Part shown: piece by piece, positions 7,149 to 15,986 of the stretch | Layout: each line of letters begins with the position of its first letter | How positions within the stretch are numbered: the first letter of the stretch is position 1 | Source of the DNA: JADJPO01 sp963825645 | GTDB lineage: Bacteria; Actinomycetota; Actinomycetes; Actinomycetales; Kineosporiaceae | Assembly: GCA_963825645.1 (NCBI GenBank) | Contig: CAWGTT010000003.1 | Location: forward strand, 62,001-126,000 | Length of the DNA stretch: 64,000 nucleotides | Direction of reading: 5' to 3' | The notes under the pieces: generated by a model | The model's database searches: none | The model's input: the letters and a program-made list of their open reading frames with translations, nothing else | Told to the model about the DNA's origin: nothing | Position numbers and translations under genes: made by a program

Positions 7149-8309
7149 GTGACCGCCCGGTTCGACCTCGTCACCGCCGCGGACATCCGCTTCGGGGCCG
7201 GCCGGGTAAGCGAGTTACCCGAGGCGCTAGCCGTTCTGGGCGTGCGCCGGGCGATGGTGGTGACCGGCGCGACGACGTCCCGGGCGGACCGGGTGCGGGC
7301 GCAGCTCACCGAGGCCGGCATCCCGAGCATCGTGTTCCCGGTTGCGGGCGAGCCGTCGGTCGACCTGGTCCGGTCCGCCGTCGGGGTGACCGTGGAGTCA
7401 GGGTGCGACGGTGTCCTCGGGTACGGGGGAGGCAGCGCCCTGGACCTCGCGAAGGCCGTTGCCGTGCTCGCGGTTTCGGGATCGGACCCGCTGGACCACC
7501 TGGAGGTGGTCGGAGCCGGACGGCCCCTGACCCGACCGGGGCTGGCCTGCGTGGCGGTGCCGACGACGGCCGGCACCGGGTCGGAGGTGACCCGGAACGC
7601 CGTGCTCTCGGCCGGCGGCGTCAAGTCCAGCCTCCGAAGCCCGCACCTGCTACCTGACGTGGCCGTGGTGGACCCGGACCTGCTGGTCGACCTGCCCGCG
7701 CCGGTCATCGCCTCAAGCGGCATGGACGCGCTCTCCCAGCTGATCGAGCCGTTCCTGTCCGTACGGGCCAACCCGTTCACCGATGCGCTGGCCCGGGACG
7801 GGATACTGCGCTCGGCGCGGTCGCTTCGCCGGGCGTACCAGGGCGGCATGGGTGATCCGGGCGTCGCCGACGATCTGGCCCTGGCCAGCCTGTTCGGCGG
7901 GCTGTGCCTTGCCAACTCGGGGCTGGGCGCCGTCCACGGGTTCGCCGCCGCAGCCGGGGCGCGGCTGTCCGCACCGCACGGCGCGGTCTGTGCCGCCCTG
8001 CTCGCCGCCACGATGGACGTCAACCTGAGGGCGCTGCGGTCACGGGCCCCGGAGCACCCCGCACTGCCGCGGTTCGCCGAGGTGGCTGCCCTGCTCACCG
8101 GTCAGCCGTCGGCGACGCCCACGCACGCGATCGGCTGGCTCGAGACGCTGGCCGCGGCGCTGTCGATCGGCGGGCTGGGCGGCCTCGGCCTCGGCGAGGC
8201 AGGGATCGCGGACCTGGTCGCGGCCGCCAAGCAGGCCAGCAGCATGCGAGCCAACCCGATCGAGCTGACCGACGCCGAGCTCACCGACATCGTCGTGCGC
8301 TCACTCTGA
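7149..8309 (+). CDS. Iron-containing (group III) alcohol dehydrogenase family protein
   Basis: A 386-residue NAD(P)-dependent dehydrogenase of the Fe-ADH superfamily. The nucleotide-binding GYGGGSALDLAKA is near residue 95 and the PTTAGTGSEVTRNAV block near residue 135. In the metal site, the first Asp is in GMDALSQLIEPF, where most members have His at the Gln position; the later His residues are in AVHGFAA and APHGAV. The His-to-Gln change may mean another metal or weak metal binding, although this variant occurs in some subfamilies. The GTG start lies 15 bases after the ABM gene. Substrate unknown; lactaldehyde- or maleylacetate-type reductases are the closest ideas. Confidence 0.88.
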   Translation: MTARFDLVTAADIRFGAGRVSELPEALAVLGVRRAMVVTGATTSRADRVRAQLTEAGIPSIVFPVAGEPSVDLVRSAVGVTVESGCDGVLGYGGGSALDLAKAVAVLAVSGSDPLDHLEVVGAGRPLTRPGLACVAVPTTAGTGSEVTRNAVLSAGGVKSSLRSPHLLPDVAVVDPDLLVDLPAPVIASSGMDALSQLIEPFLSVRANPFTDALARDGILRSARSLRRAYQGGMGDPGVADDLALASLFGGLCLANSGLGAVHGFAAAAGARLSAPHGAVCAALLAATMDVNLRALRSRAPEHPALPRFAEVAALLTGQPSATPTHAIGWLETLAAALSIGGLGGLGLGEAGIADLVAAAKQASSMRANPIELTDAELTDIVVRSL

Positions 8310-8363
8310 TCGGACCAACGTGCACGCTGAGCGAGACACGACTCACCAGGAGGGACCGACTCG

Positions 8364-10532
8364 ATGACCGACGCCGGGCTGGGGATGGTTCACCTTCGAC
8401 GAGGCGGGACCAGCGTGGTGCTGCTCACCACGGCGACGGAGCTGCCGTGCCTACTGCACTGGGGGCCCGAGCTCGGCGACGTCGGGGACAGCGAGCTGGC
8501 GGCGCTCGGGCGCTCCATGGAGCCGCCCTTCGTGAACAGCGTGATCAGCTCGCAGGCCACGGTGGCTCTGCTCCCGCAGCACTCAACGGGCTGGCTCGGC
8601 CGCCCGGGGTTGCTGGGCAGCCGCTCCGGGCGGGCATGGTCGGTGGCCTTCGACGAGGTCACCCACAGCGTCGAGGAGTCCCGGACGGCCCAGTGGCCGC
8701 ACGGAGCGCCGGGAGCGGTCCGGCTGCGCAGCGTCGGCGCCGACCGCGCCGGAGCGCTGAGTGTGACGACCGAGCTCGAACTACACCCGAGCGGGTTGCT
8801 CCGGCTGCGGGCGGGAGTGCGCAACGACGGCGACGACGACTACGAGGTCGAGCGGGTCGAGCCGGCGCTCCCGGTGCCCCCCGAGGCCGGCGAGGTGCTC
8901 GACATGACCGGCCGACACACCCATGAGCGGACGCCGCAACGCAAGCCGTTCGACATGGGGGCCTGGGTCCGTGAGGCACGGGGCGGACGGCCCGGGCTGG
9001 ACTCGGCGACCGTGATGTGCGCCGGCCGGCCCGGCTTCGGCTTCCGGTCGGGCCGGGTCTGGGCCGTGCACGTGGCGTTCAGCGGCAACCAGGTGATCAG
9101 CGCCGAGCACTCGCCCACGCGCTGGCGACTACTGCGCGGCGGGGAGCTGCTGCTGCCCGGAGAGATGCAGCTCGCCCCTGGCGAGGAGTACCTCTCGCCC
9201 TGGCTGGTCGGATCCTGGGGTGAGGGGCTGGACGCCATGGCCTCCCGGATCCATCAGTACCTGCGGGCGCGCCCGACGCACCCACGCCGTCCCCGGCCCG
9301 TGCTGCTGAACACGTGGGAGGCGGTGTACTTCGACCACGACACCGATCGGCTGCTCCGGCTCGCGGAGGCGGCCGCCTCGCTCGGTGTCGAGCGCTTCGT
9401 GCTGGACGACGGCTGGTTCCGCCACCGGCGCAGCGACCACGCCGGGCTCGGCGACTGGTACGTCGACGAGGGCGTCTACCCCCACGGCCTGCACCCGATC
9501 GCGAACAGGGTACGAGAGCTGGAGATGGAGTTCGGGCTCTGGTTCGAACCCGAGATGATCAACCTCGACTCCGACCTGGCCCGCGAGCACCCGGAATGGG
9601 TGTTCGCCACCGACCACGGACCCGGCATCCCGTCGCGCTACCAGCACGTCCTCGACCTGGCCCACCCCGGAGCCTACGAGTACATCCTGGAGCGCATCTC
9701 CTGCCTGGTGAACGAGTACCAGATCGCCTACCTGAAGTGGGACCATAACCGCCCGCTTGTGGACGCCGGGCACCAGCCGAAAGGCACCCCCGGCGTCCAC
9801 CGTCAGGTCAACGCCCTGTACCGGATGCTCTCCACACTGAAAGAGCGCCACCCGGGCCTGGAGATCGAGTCCTGCGCCAGCGGCGGCGGGCGGATCGACC
9901 TGGGGATCATCGAGCACACCGACCGGATCTGGCCGTCGGACTGCATCGACGCCCTGGAGCGTCAACGGCTGCAGCGCTGGACCGCCCTGCTGCTGCCGCC
10001 CGAGCTGGTCGGCACGCACGTCGGGTCCGCCCACGACCACACCACCAAGCGGACGCACACGCTGCGCCTGCGTGCCGGGACCGCGATATGGGGCCACCTG
10101 GGTATCGAGTGGGACCTCGCCACAGCGCCCCCCGACTCCCTGGCGGCGCTCGGCCGATGGGTCGACCTGCACAAGGAGCTGCGCACCCTGCTGCACACCG
10201 GGGACGTCGTGCACGCCGACTCGACGAACCCGGCGCTGCTTCTCGAAGGGGTCGTCGCTGCCGACAAGCGGGACGCGCTGTACCGGCTCGCCTCGATCGA
10301 CCACGGCCTCACCTGGCCCCCGGGCAGGGTCACCCTGCCCGGGCTCGACCCGGACACCCGCTACCAGGTGAGCCAGCAGCCCCCCGGGGAGACGGACACC
10401 TCCGGCCCGCACGCACCCGCGTGGATCACCGACGGGGTCATCCTGCCGGGCAGCGTGCTGGACGAGATCGGCGTCCAGGCACCACTACTCGATGCCGAGG
10501 ACCTCGTGTTGATCAGGGCACAGGCCGTGTGA
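8364..10532 (+). CDS. Alpha-galactosidase, glycoside hydrolase family 36
   Basis: A 722-residue GH36 enzyme, full length for the family. It has an N-terminal beta-sandwich, a (beta/alpha)8 barrel that begins at NTWEAVYFDHD (about residue 316), and a C-terminal beta domain. The catalytic nucleophile is the Asp of KWDHNR (about residue 460), and the acid/base is the Asp of WPSDCID (about residue 526). It removes terminal alpha-galactose from oligosaccharides such as raffinose. There is no signal peptide, so it acts in the cytoplasm. The ATG follows an AGGAGGG site. It is probably co-transcribed with the ABM and alcohol dehydrogenase genes. No sugar transporter lies nearby. The last 20 bases overlap the convergent glycosyltransferase gene. 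Confidence 0.95.
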   Translation: MTDAGLGMVHLRRGGTSVVLLTTATELPCLLHWGPELGDVGDSELAALGRSMEPPFVNSVISSQATVALLPQHSTGWLGRPGLLGSRSGRAWSVAFDEVTHSVEESRTAQWPHGAPGAVRLRSVGADRAGALSVTTELELHPSGLLRLRAGVRNDGDDDYEVERVEPALPVPPEAGEVLDMTGRHTHERTPQRKPFDMGAWVREARGGRPGLDSATVMCAGRPGFGFRSGRVWAVHVAFSGNQVISAEHSPTRWRLLRGGELLLPGEMQLAPGEEYLSPWLVGSWGEGLDAMASRIHQYLRARPTHPRRPRPVLLNTWEAVYFDHDTDRLLRLAEAAASLGVERFVLDDGWFRHRRSDHAGLGDWYVDEGVYPHGLHPIANRVRELEMEFGLWFEPEMINLDSDLAREHPEWVFATDHGPGIPSRYQHVLDLAHPGAYEYILERISCLVNEYQIAYLKWDHNRPLVDAGHQPKGTPGVHRQVNALYRMLSTLKERHPGLEIESCASGGGRIDLGIIEHTDRIWPSDCIDALERQRLQRWTALLLPPELVGTHVGSAHDHTTKRTHTLRLRAGTAIWGHLGIEWDLATAPPDSLAALGRWVDLHKELRTLLHTGDVVHADSTNPALLLEGVVAADKRDALYRLASIDHGLTWPPGRVTLPGLDPDTRYQVSQQPPGETDTSGPHAPAWITDGVILPGSVLDEIGVQAPLLDAEDLVLIRAQAV

Positions 10533-12903
10533 GGATCTCGGCGAGGGCCGATTCGGACTCCGGGACCTCGGCCCCGATCTGGGCCGCCACCGGTGCGGCG
10601 CTGGGTGACGGTACCGCGCGGGGCGTGACCTTCCAGGTGCGCTCGCGCATCGCCTCCTTGACGTGGGCCGTCCGGGCGATGACGTTCTTCACCTCTGTGT
10701 AGGCGACGGTCGAGGCGAAGAGGTACAGCCAGAACCACGCGCGGTGCTGCTTGATCGACGGATGAGCGAACTTCCAGGCGAACCACGTCTGGGCGGGGCC
10801 GACGCTCAGGGTAAACACGGTTGTGAGCACGAAGACCGGAACGAACCAGTCGATCGCCGGCTCGCCGCGCACGAACCAGAAGGCGAACAGGGGCCCGATC
10901 TGCAGCGAGATCCACGGATAGATCTCCCGCCACCCGAGCAGGTGCAGTGCGCCGAACCGCCGGCGCCGACCGAAGTGGCGCACCATGGCGGTCAGGTGGC
11001 GACTGGAGACCTGGGACCATCCTTGCGCCCAGCGCAGCCGCTGGTTCCAGAGTGCGGCCGGGGTCTCCGGTCCGAGCTCGGTCGAGACCAGGCCCGGGTC
11101 CGACACGATGCGGCCACCGTGCTGGACCACGCGCAGCGAGGAGTCGATGTCCTCGGTGAGCATGAAGCCGCGCATCCGGGTCTCCTCCAGCAACGCCGAA
11201 CGCCAGTAGCCGTTGGACCCGCCGAAGATCCCGAACCCGTGCAGGCGGGCCCGCCCTGGGTGGGAGACCGCGTAGATCACCTCGAACTCGGCGGCCACCA
11301 TGCGAGTGAGCCAGTTCTGCGCACCGTTGCGCACCACGCAATGACCCTGGACGACGTCGGCCCCGTCGGCCAGCCAGCGCCAGGCTCGATGGAACGAGCC
11401 CGGCATGGGGTGATGGTCGGCGTCGAACAGCGCGACGAACTCCCCGCGCACGCGCGGCACGGCCGCGTTGACGTTCTGGGCCTTCGACACCGACCCGTCG
11501 ACCCGCAGGGGTTCGAAGCGCGGATCGTTGTCGGCGATCTCCCGCAACCGCCGCTCCACCTCCATCGGCCGCGGTGTGTTGTAGGCCAGGATGACCTGGA
11601 GGTCGGGGTAGTCCTGGCCGAGGAACGCCTCGACCGTCTGGACGATCGTCTCGGCCTCGTTGGGTAGGTAGGCAGCGATCACCGCGGTGGCCGGCGGCGG
11701 CGGGACGTCCTCGGGGGCGGGGGGCGGCTCCGCGATCCTCAGGGCGGCCAGGCACTCGGCCCAGATGAGCGCCGAGGTCAACGCCATCGCGGCCACGAGA
11801 GCGAGGTAGACGGCTCCAGTGATGTCGATGCCGAAGCCGTCCATGGCCACGTAGGCACCGAACGGTATGCCGAGACACACCAGCTGCTGGAAAACCACCT
11901 GTAGCGGTGTCCGGAAGCGTTCGAACAGCCGGCGACAGCGACCGTGGTCGCCCGCCCGCGGGGACATCGAGGCCACCCAGCGCGTCGGGTGCAGATCGAG
12001 CTGGTCGGCCTCGTAGGTCATGGCGGTCCAGGCCCTGTCCTCCAGGTGCTCGCGATCGAGCCCGGGCTCGATCTGGGCGTACCCGATGAAGGGCGTGAGT
12101 CTGACCGGCTGGTCGCTGAGACTGAACGAGTAACCGCGGAGCAACCGGGAGAGCCGCTCGAGGCGGATCTGGGCGCCCTTGGCCGCCGTGCCCGGGAGTA
12201 GGGCGACCAGCAGGCCCCGGGAGAAGCCGACGACGTCCAGCTGGCGACCGTCCGACATGATCAGAGCGACCACCTGGGCGAGGAGCTCGTCGCGCGCGCG
12301 GAACCCCAGACGCGCGCTCAGACCGGGCAGCTCGTCCAGCGCGACGAAGGCGAGCGTTCCGGGCCTGTTTCCCCGCGCGACGCGTTCGAGCTCCAGATCG
12401 ATCTCCTGGGCCAGGGCGGCGGGCGTCAGCGCGCCGGTCACCGGGTCGGTGACCAGTTCCGATCGGGGGAGTGGACGTCGCTCGAGGCGTACTCGCAGCC
12501 GGGCGACCAGCTCGTGCATCGACACGCCGCCGGCGACGACGTCGTCCGCGTGTCGACCGAACGCCTCGAGGATCGCGGCCTCGTCCCGCCGGGGCATCAC
12601 GACCACGGCCGGCACGTAGAGACCGTGCGGGTCGGCCCGCAACGCATCGAGCAGCCCGAGATCCGGCGGGTCGAAGAAGTCGGCCGTGACGACCACCAGG
12701 CTCGGTCGCGCCGTCTCCAGCCACCTCTGCGACGCCTGATCGCTGTTGACCAGAATCGGCTCCCACCCGCCCTCGACGACGGCGTCCCGGACCCGCGCCC
12801 GGTGCAGGTCGTCCGGACCCGCGATCAGGATCGACTCGGGCGGAGGACCGAGACCGGACATCTCCGGCGACGCCCGGGGTCTCGGAATCGGGCCTGCGTT
12901 CAC
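10513..12903 (-). CDS. Membrane glycosyltransferase family 2 fused to degenerate receiver and GGDEF domains
   Basis: About 796 residues. Order: a receiver-like domain (~25-125) in which the phosphoacceptor position reads SLVVVTADFF and the usual KP motif is absent; a GGDEF-like fold (~140-290) in which the GGDEF signature position reads VGFSRGLLVALLPG; two membrane helices (~325-380); a cellulose-synthase-like GT2 domain with FDADHHP, TEDIDSS and QRLRWAQGW; and three or more C-terminal helices. The GT2 motifs (DxD, ED, QxxRW) are complete, so it should polymerise or transfer sugars at the membrane. Both regulatory domains look catalytically dead and may act as ligand- or partner-binding modules. 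GTG at 12903 is favoured by GAAGG 7 bases upstream; 12927 and 12861 are alternatives. Confidence 0.85.
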   Translation of the reverse strand: MNAGPIPRPRASPEMSGLGPPPESILIAGPDDLHRARVRDAVVEGGWEPILVNSDQASQRWLETARPSLVVVTADFFDPPDLGLLDALRADPHGLYVPAVVVMPRRDEAAILEAFGRHADDVVAGGVSMHELVARLRVRLERRPLPRSELVTDPVTGALTPAALAQEIDLELERVARGNRPGTLAFVALDELPGLSARLGFRARDELLAQVVALIMSDGRQLDVVGFSRGLLVALLPGTAAKGAQIRLERLSRLLRGYSFSLSDQPVRLTPFIGYAQIEPGLDREHLEDRAWTAMTYEADQLDLHPTRWVASMSPRAGDHGRCRRLFERFRTPLQVVFQQLVCLGIPFGAYVAMDGFGIDITGAVYLALVAAMALTSALIWAECLAALRIAEPPPAPEDVPPPPATAVIAAYLPNEAETIVQTVEAFLGQDYPDLQVILAYNTPRPMEVERRLREIADNDPRFEPLRVDGSVSKAQNVNAAVPRVRGEFVALFDADHHPMPGSFHRAWRWLADGADVVQGHCVVRNGAQNWLTRMVAAEFEVIYAVSHPGRARLHGFGIFGGSNGYWRSALLEETRMRGFMLTEDIDSSLRVVQHGGRIVSDPGLVSTELGPETPAALWNQRLRWAQGWSQVSSRHLTAMVRHFGRRRRFGALHLLGWREIYPWISLQIGPLFAFWFVRGEPAIDWFVPVFVLTTVFTLSVGPAQTWFAWKFAHPSIKQHRAWFWLYLFASTVAYTEVKNVIARTAHVKEAMRERTWKVTPRAVPSPSAAPVAAQIGAEVPESESALAEILTRPVP

Positions 12904-13065
12904 GATGGGGCCTTCGGCCGCTCCCACCGCGGTCTTGAGCGTGGACGTGGCTGTCGGGTAGCCACGGCCACAACGACCGGGACATTAGCTCCCTATCGGA
13001 CATGCCGGGCTCGTTCCTAGAATCTAATCGGCGGCGTCTGCGCCGGTCCGAAGGGGATGAGCAGC

Positions 13066-13839
13066 ATGCGTCCCGACACCATTGCGGCCTTGCCTCACCA
13101 CGTCCACGCACATCCACACAGGCGTTCTCGGCGGCCCGCTCGGCGCGTCCTCGCCCTGCTGACGATCGCGATGGCCACGCTCACCGTCGCGTTCATGCCG
13201 GCGGCGAGCGCGCCGGCAGCCGGTGGTCCGAGCCAGGTCGGCGTCCACGCGCCGGCGGTCGTCATGGCATCCCAACCGACCCTTCGCTACGGCTCCCGCG
13301 GTGCAGCCGTCGCCACCGTGCAACGGCGGCTCACCGCCCTGCGCTACGACGTCGGTGGGATCGACGGGATCTTCGGCTACAACACCCTGCACGGCGTCAT
13401 CGCGTTCCAGAAGGTGCAGCGGATCGGCGTCGACGGCGTCGTCGGCCCGGTGACGTGGAGCCGGCTCGCCAAGCCGGTGGTCCGCACGCCGAGGTACAGC
13501 CGCAGCGCGGCCGCGATCGAGGTGGACCTGACTCGGAGGGTGGTTCTGGTGACCAAAGCCGGCGTCGTCACCCGGATTCTGGACGCCTCGCCAGGAAAGG
13601 CCAGCACACCGACGGTGACCGGAGCGTTCACGACCTTCCGGCGCGTCGACGGCTGGCACCGCAGCCCGCTCGGGCTGCTATGGCGGCCGTACTACTTCTA
13701 CCGGGGCTACGCTCTGCACGGCTCCACGTCGGTGCCCACGTACGCCGCCAGCCACGGGTGCGTGCGGGTGACCGTCCCGGCGATGAACCGGCTGTGGTCT
13801 CAGCTGTTCATCGGGGAGCGCGTGTACGTGTACCGCTGA
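13066..13839 (+). CDS. L,D-transpeptidase (YkuD) with peptidoglycan-binding domain
   Basis: A 257-residue secreted protein. A basic N-terminus and hydrophobic segment ending in ASAPAA form a likely signal peptide. A PG_binding_1 domain follows (LRYGSRGAAVATVQRRL ... GIDGIFGYNT) and then a YkuD catalytic domain with HGSTSVPTYAASHGCVRV; the nucleophile is Cys about residue 232. It makes 3-3 cross-links in peptidoglycan or attaches proteins to it, outside the membrane. The ATG at 13066 lies 9 bases after AAGGGG; the ATG at 13057 touches that site and is less likely. The envelope theme continues in the next genes. Confidence 0.92.
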   Translation: MRPDTIAALPHHVHAHPHRRSRRPARRVLALLTIAMATLTVAFMPAASAPAAGGPSQVGVHAPAVVMASQPTLRYGSRGAAVATVQRRLTALRYDVGGIDGIFGYNTLHGVIAFQKVQRIGVDGVVGPVTWSRLAKPVVRTPRYSRSAAAIEVDLTRRVVLVTKAGVVTRILDASPGKASTPTVTGAFTTFRRVDGWHRSPLGLLWRPYYFYRGYALHGSTSVPTYAASHGCVRVTVPAMNRLWSQLFIGERVYVYR

Positions 13840-13896
13840 GCCGCCTGTCGAGCCGCGCTCGGTCATTCGGGCGAGAGGCGACGACCCAGCCGGATC

Positions 13897-13902
13897 TAGG
13901 GT
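13897..13902 (+). promoter_or_regulatory. -10-like TAGGGT for leaderless ECF sigma gene
   Basis: TAGGGT ends 7 bases before the ATG at 13910; no ribosome-binding site is visible. Confidence 0.5.
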
Positions 13903-13909
13903 GGCCGCC

Positions 13910-14581
13910 ATGGAGCAGGGCACGGTCGAGGACGCCGCGTCCGGTGATCGCCTGGCCGGTGATCACCTGGTGCGCTCGTTCCGATCCTCCGGTTCGACGG
14001 AGCGCGGGGCAATCCTGGACGCTCTGGCCGCGCACGCGGCCCAGGGCTCGCCGTCGGCTCTGGAGCTCCTACTGCGCCTGGTCAACGAGCATCGTCTGGA
14101 CCGAGTGGCCATCCGGCGCATCCTGATCGACGACGACCAGGCAGATGACGCCCACCAGGATGTGCTGATCGCCGTGGCCCGCTCGGTGCACCGGTTCCAG
14201 TCGACCTCGGCATTCACCACCTGGCTCTACGCGATCGCCCGGAACACGGCGGTCGACCACCTGCGTCGCCGCCGGGAGACCGTGCCGATGACCAGCGACC
14301 TGCAACCGGTGACCGAGGCGCGGCGGATCAGCTCGATGATCGCCGTCCGGATGGACCTGCGTCAGGCCGTTGCCGCGCTCCCCGAGCACTACCGAACGGT
14401 CGTGCTGCTGCGGGACGTGGAGCAGCGTAGCTACGGCGACATCGCTGAGCTGTTGGGTCTCAAGGTCAACACCGTGAAGTCGCGCTTGAGCCGTGCCAGG
14501 GCCCTGCTCGCCGCGACGATCGACGCCGGAGACCCGACGACCGGCGGGGACCCACCCGAGAGCGGGTCAGACGGTGGCTGA
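13910..14581 (+). CDS. ECF-type RNA polymerase sigma factor
   Basis: A 223-residue sigma-70 family protein with region 2 (ADDAHQDVLIAVARSVHRF, then TWLYAIARNTAVDHLRRR) and region 4 (LPEHYRTVVLLRDVEQRSYGDIAELL with VNTVKSRLSRAR). The ~70 residues before region 2 are longer than in a minimal ECF factor. No anti-sigma gene is adjacent; instead the stop overlaps the start of a Ser/Thr kinase by 8 bases, which suggests control by phosphorylation, as reported for kinase-linked ECF groups elsewhere. The acidic region-2.2 residues needed for core binding are present, unlike in EcfP-type factors. The ATG at 13910 is chosen because of the TAGGGT box. Confidence 0.9.
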   Translation: MEQGTVEDAASGDRLAGDHLVRSFRSSGSTERGAILDALAAHAAQGSPSALELLLRLVNEHRLDRVAIRRILIDDDQADDAHQDVLIAVARSVHRFQSTSAFTTWLYAIARNTAVDHLRRRRETVPMTSDLQPVTEARRISSMIAVRMDLRQAVAALPEHYRTVVLLRDVEQRSYGDIAELLGLKVNTVKSRLSRARALLAATIDAGDPTTGGDPPESGSDGG

Positions 14582-15863
14582 GGATCCCGGGACCAAGCTG
14601 GGTCACTACCGGTTGGTCGCCCCCATCGGCACCGGGGGTTTCGCCACTGTGTACCGGGCCGTCGACGAGCGCCTGGACGCCGACGTCGCGATCAAGATCC
14701 TCGCGGAGAACCACGCCCTCGACGTGGACATCAGGGAGCGGTTCATCACCGAGGCCCAGCTGCTGCGACGACTGACCGACCCGGCCGTGGTCACTGTCTA
14801 CGACATCGGCGAGACCGCCCGGGCCCAACCCTTCATCGTGCTGTCCTACGCCGACCGCGGGGACCTACGCACCCGGGTCCGGGAGTACCGGCGGGCGGGC
14901 CACCGACCCGACACCGACGACCTCCTCCGGGTGGCATCGACCCTGGCGAGGGCGCTGAGCCGGGCGCACGAGGCGGGCCTGGTCCATCGGGACGTCACCC
15001 CAGACAACCTCCTGATCACCTCCGCCGGAGGGCCGACGGCGGCGACGCCGGGGCTCCTGGCCGCAGGCGAGCGCCTTCAACTCGGCGACCTGGGACTGGC
15101 CAAGGACCTGGTGGCGGGCTCCGGTTTCACGGTGGGCGGAGGAACCGAGGGGTTCAGCGCTCCTGAGCAACGATCCGGGATGAGCCGGGTGGATGCCCGA
15201 GCGGACATCTACGGGGCCTCGGCCGTGCTGTTCTGGCTCGCCACCTCGGCGGCACCCCCGGACGACGCCGCATCCCGAGCCCTTGCCCTCATGAATGCCG
15301 GTACGCCGGCGCCGATCGCCCGGTGTCTTGAGCGCGGCCTGGCTGCCGAGCGGAACGACCGGTTCGCGACCATCAGGCAGTGGTACGACGCGCTGACCGA
15401 GGGCTCCACGGACGGCCGGACCGGCCAGGACCCGGGCATGCTCGACGGTGCCTTGCCCCGACCTGTCCGCCGGGTGACGACCAGACGCTGGGTGGCACCT
15501 GCGACCTCCTTGGCCATCGGTGCCGCCGCTGCTACGGGCGTGTGGTGGACGATCGGGCAACCGGAGAAGCAGACGGTGACCACGCTGAGCAACGGCCAGG
15601 TCAAGGTCGAACGACAGGTCGGTGACCTACGGGGCGCTGTGTTCGGCCCGGCCACGGCATCGGTGGGCGAGCAGGTCACGTTCAAGGCGGCGGCCACCGG
15701 CGCGGCCTCCGTCCGCTGGATCGCACCTGACGGGCAGATCCAGGAGGGCAATGACCTGGTCGTCACCGCGAGCCGAGCCGGACAGGGCCGGGTGACCCTC
15801 GTGCTCAGCGACACCGACGGTCGTTCGACGACGATCGAGTTCGACTTCGAGGTAACCCGCTGA
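14574..15863 (+). CDS. Membrane Ser/Thr protein kinase with extracellular beta-sandwich domain
   Basis: A 429-residue PknB-like kinase. The glycine loop GTGGFATV is near residue 19, the ATP-binding Lys in AIKIL is about residue 41, the catalytic loop HRDVTPDN is at ~138, the metal-binding DLG at ~172 and SAPEQ at ~195. The usual Lys of HRDxKPxN is Thr, a variant found in some bacterial kinases, and DFG is DLG. One membrane helix lies at ~307-327, then ~100 residues outside with a PKD-like beta-sandwich pattern. GTG at 14574 overlaps the sigma factor by 8 bases. The pair probably forms a signal route from envelope to transcription (inference). Confidence 0.88.
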   Translation: MAEDPGTKLGHYRLVAPIGTGGFATVYRAVDERLDADVAIKILAENHALDVDIRERFITEAQLLRRLTDPAVVTVYDIGETARAQPFIVLSYADRGDLRTRVREYRRAGHRPDTDDLLRVASTLARALSRAHEAGLVHRDVTPDNLLITSAGGPTAATPGLLAAGERLQLGDLGLAKDLVAGSGFTVGGGTEGFSAPEQRSGMSRVDARADIYGASAVLFWLATSAAPPDDAASRALALMNAGTPAPIARCLERGLAAERNDRFATIRQWYDALTEGSTDGRTGQDPGMLDGALPRPVRRVTTRRWVAPATSLAIGAAAATGVWWTIGQPEKQTVTTLSNGQVKVERQVGDLRGAVFGPATASVGEQVTFKAAATGAASVRWIAPDGQIQEGNDLVVTASRAGQGRVTLVLSDTDGRSTTIEFDFEVTR

Positions 15864-15986
15864 GCCACGCGACCAGCCGTCGTCCAGGAGAGTTGATTCG
15901 TCGCCCCAGAGCGGGAACATTCGCCGGCCCGGACACGACTCACCTGGTACGAAAGCACCACCGATGACGCATACAGGAGATGAGTC

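Noticed and set aside
12904..13065. Possible c-di-AMP (ydaO-type) riboswitch before the L,D-transpeptidase
   Set aside because: The 162-base gap does not show the conserved motif elements I would expect.
10361..13117. 918-codon minus-strand open frame overlapping the glycosyltransferase
   Set aside because: It is a shadow frame of the GT2 gene, Arg/Gly/Pro-rich with no domain pattern.
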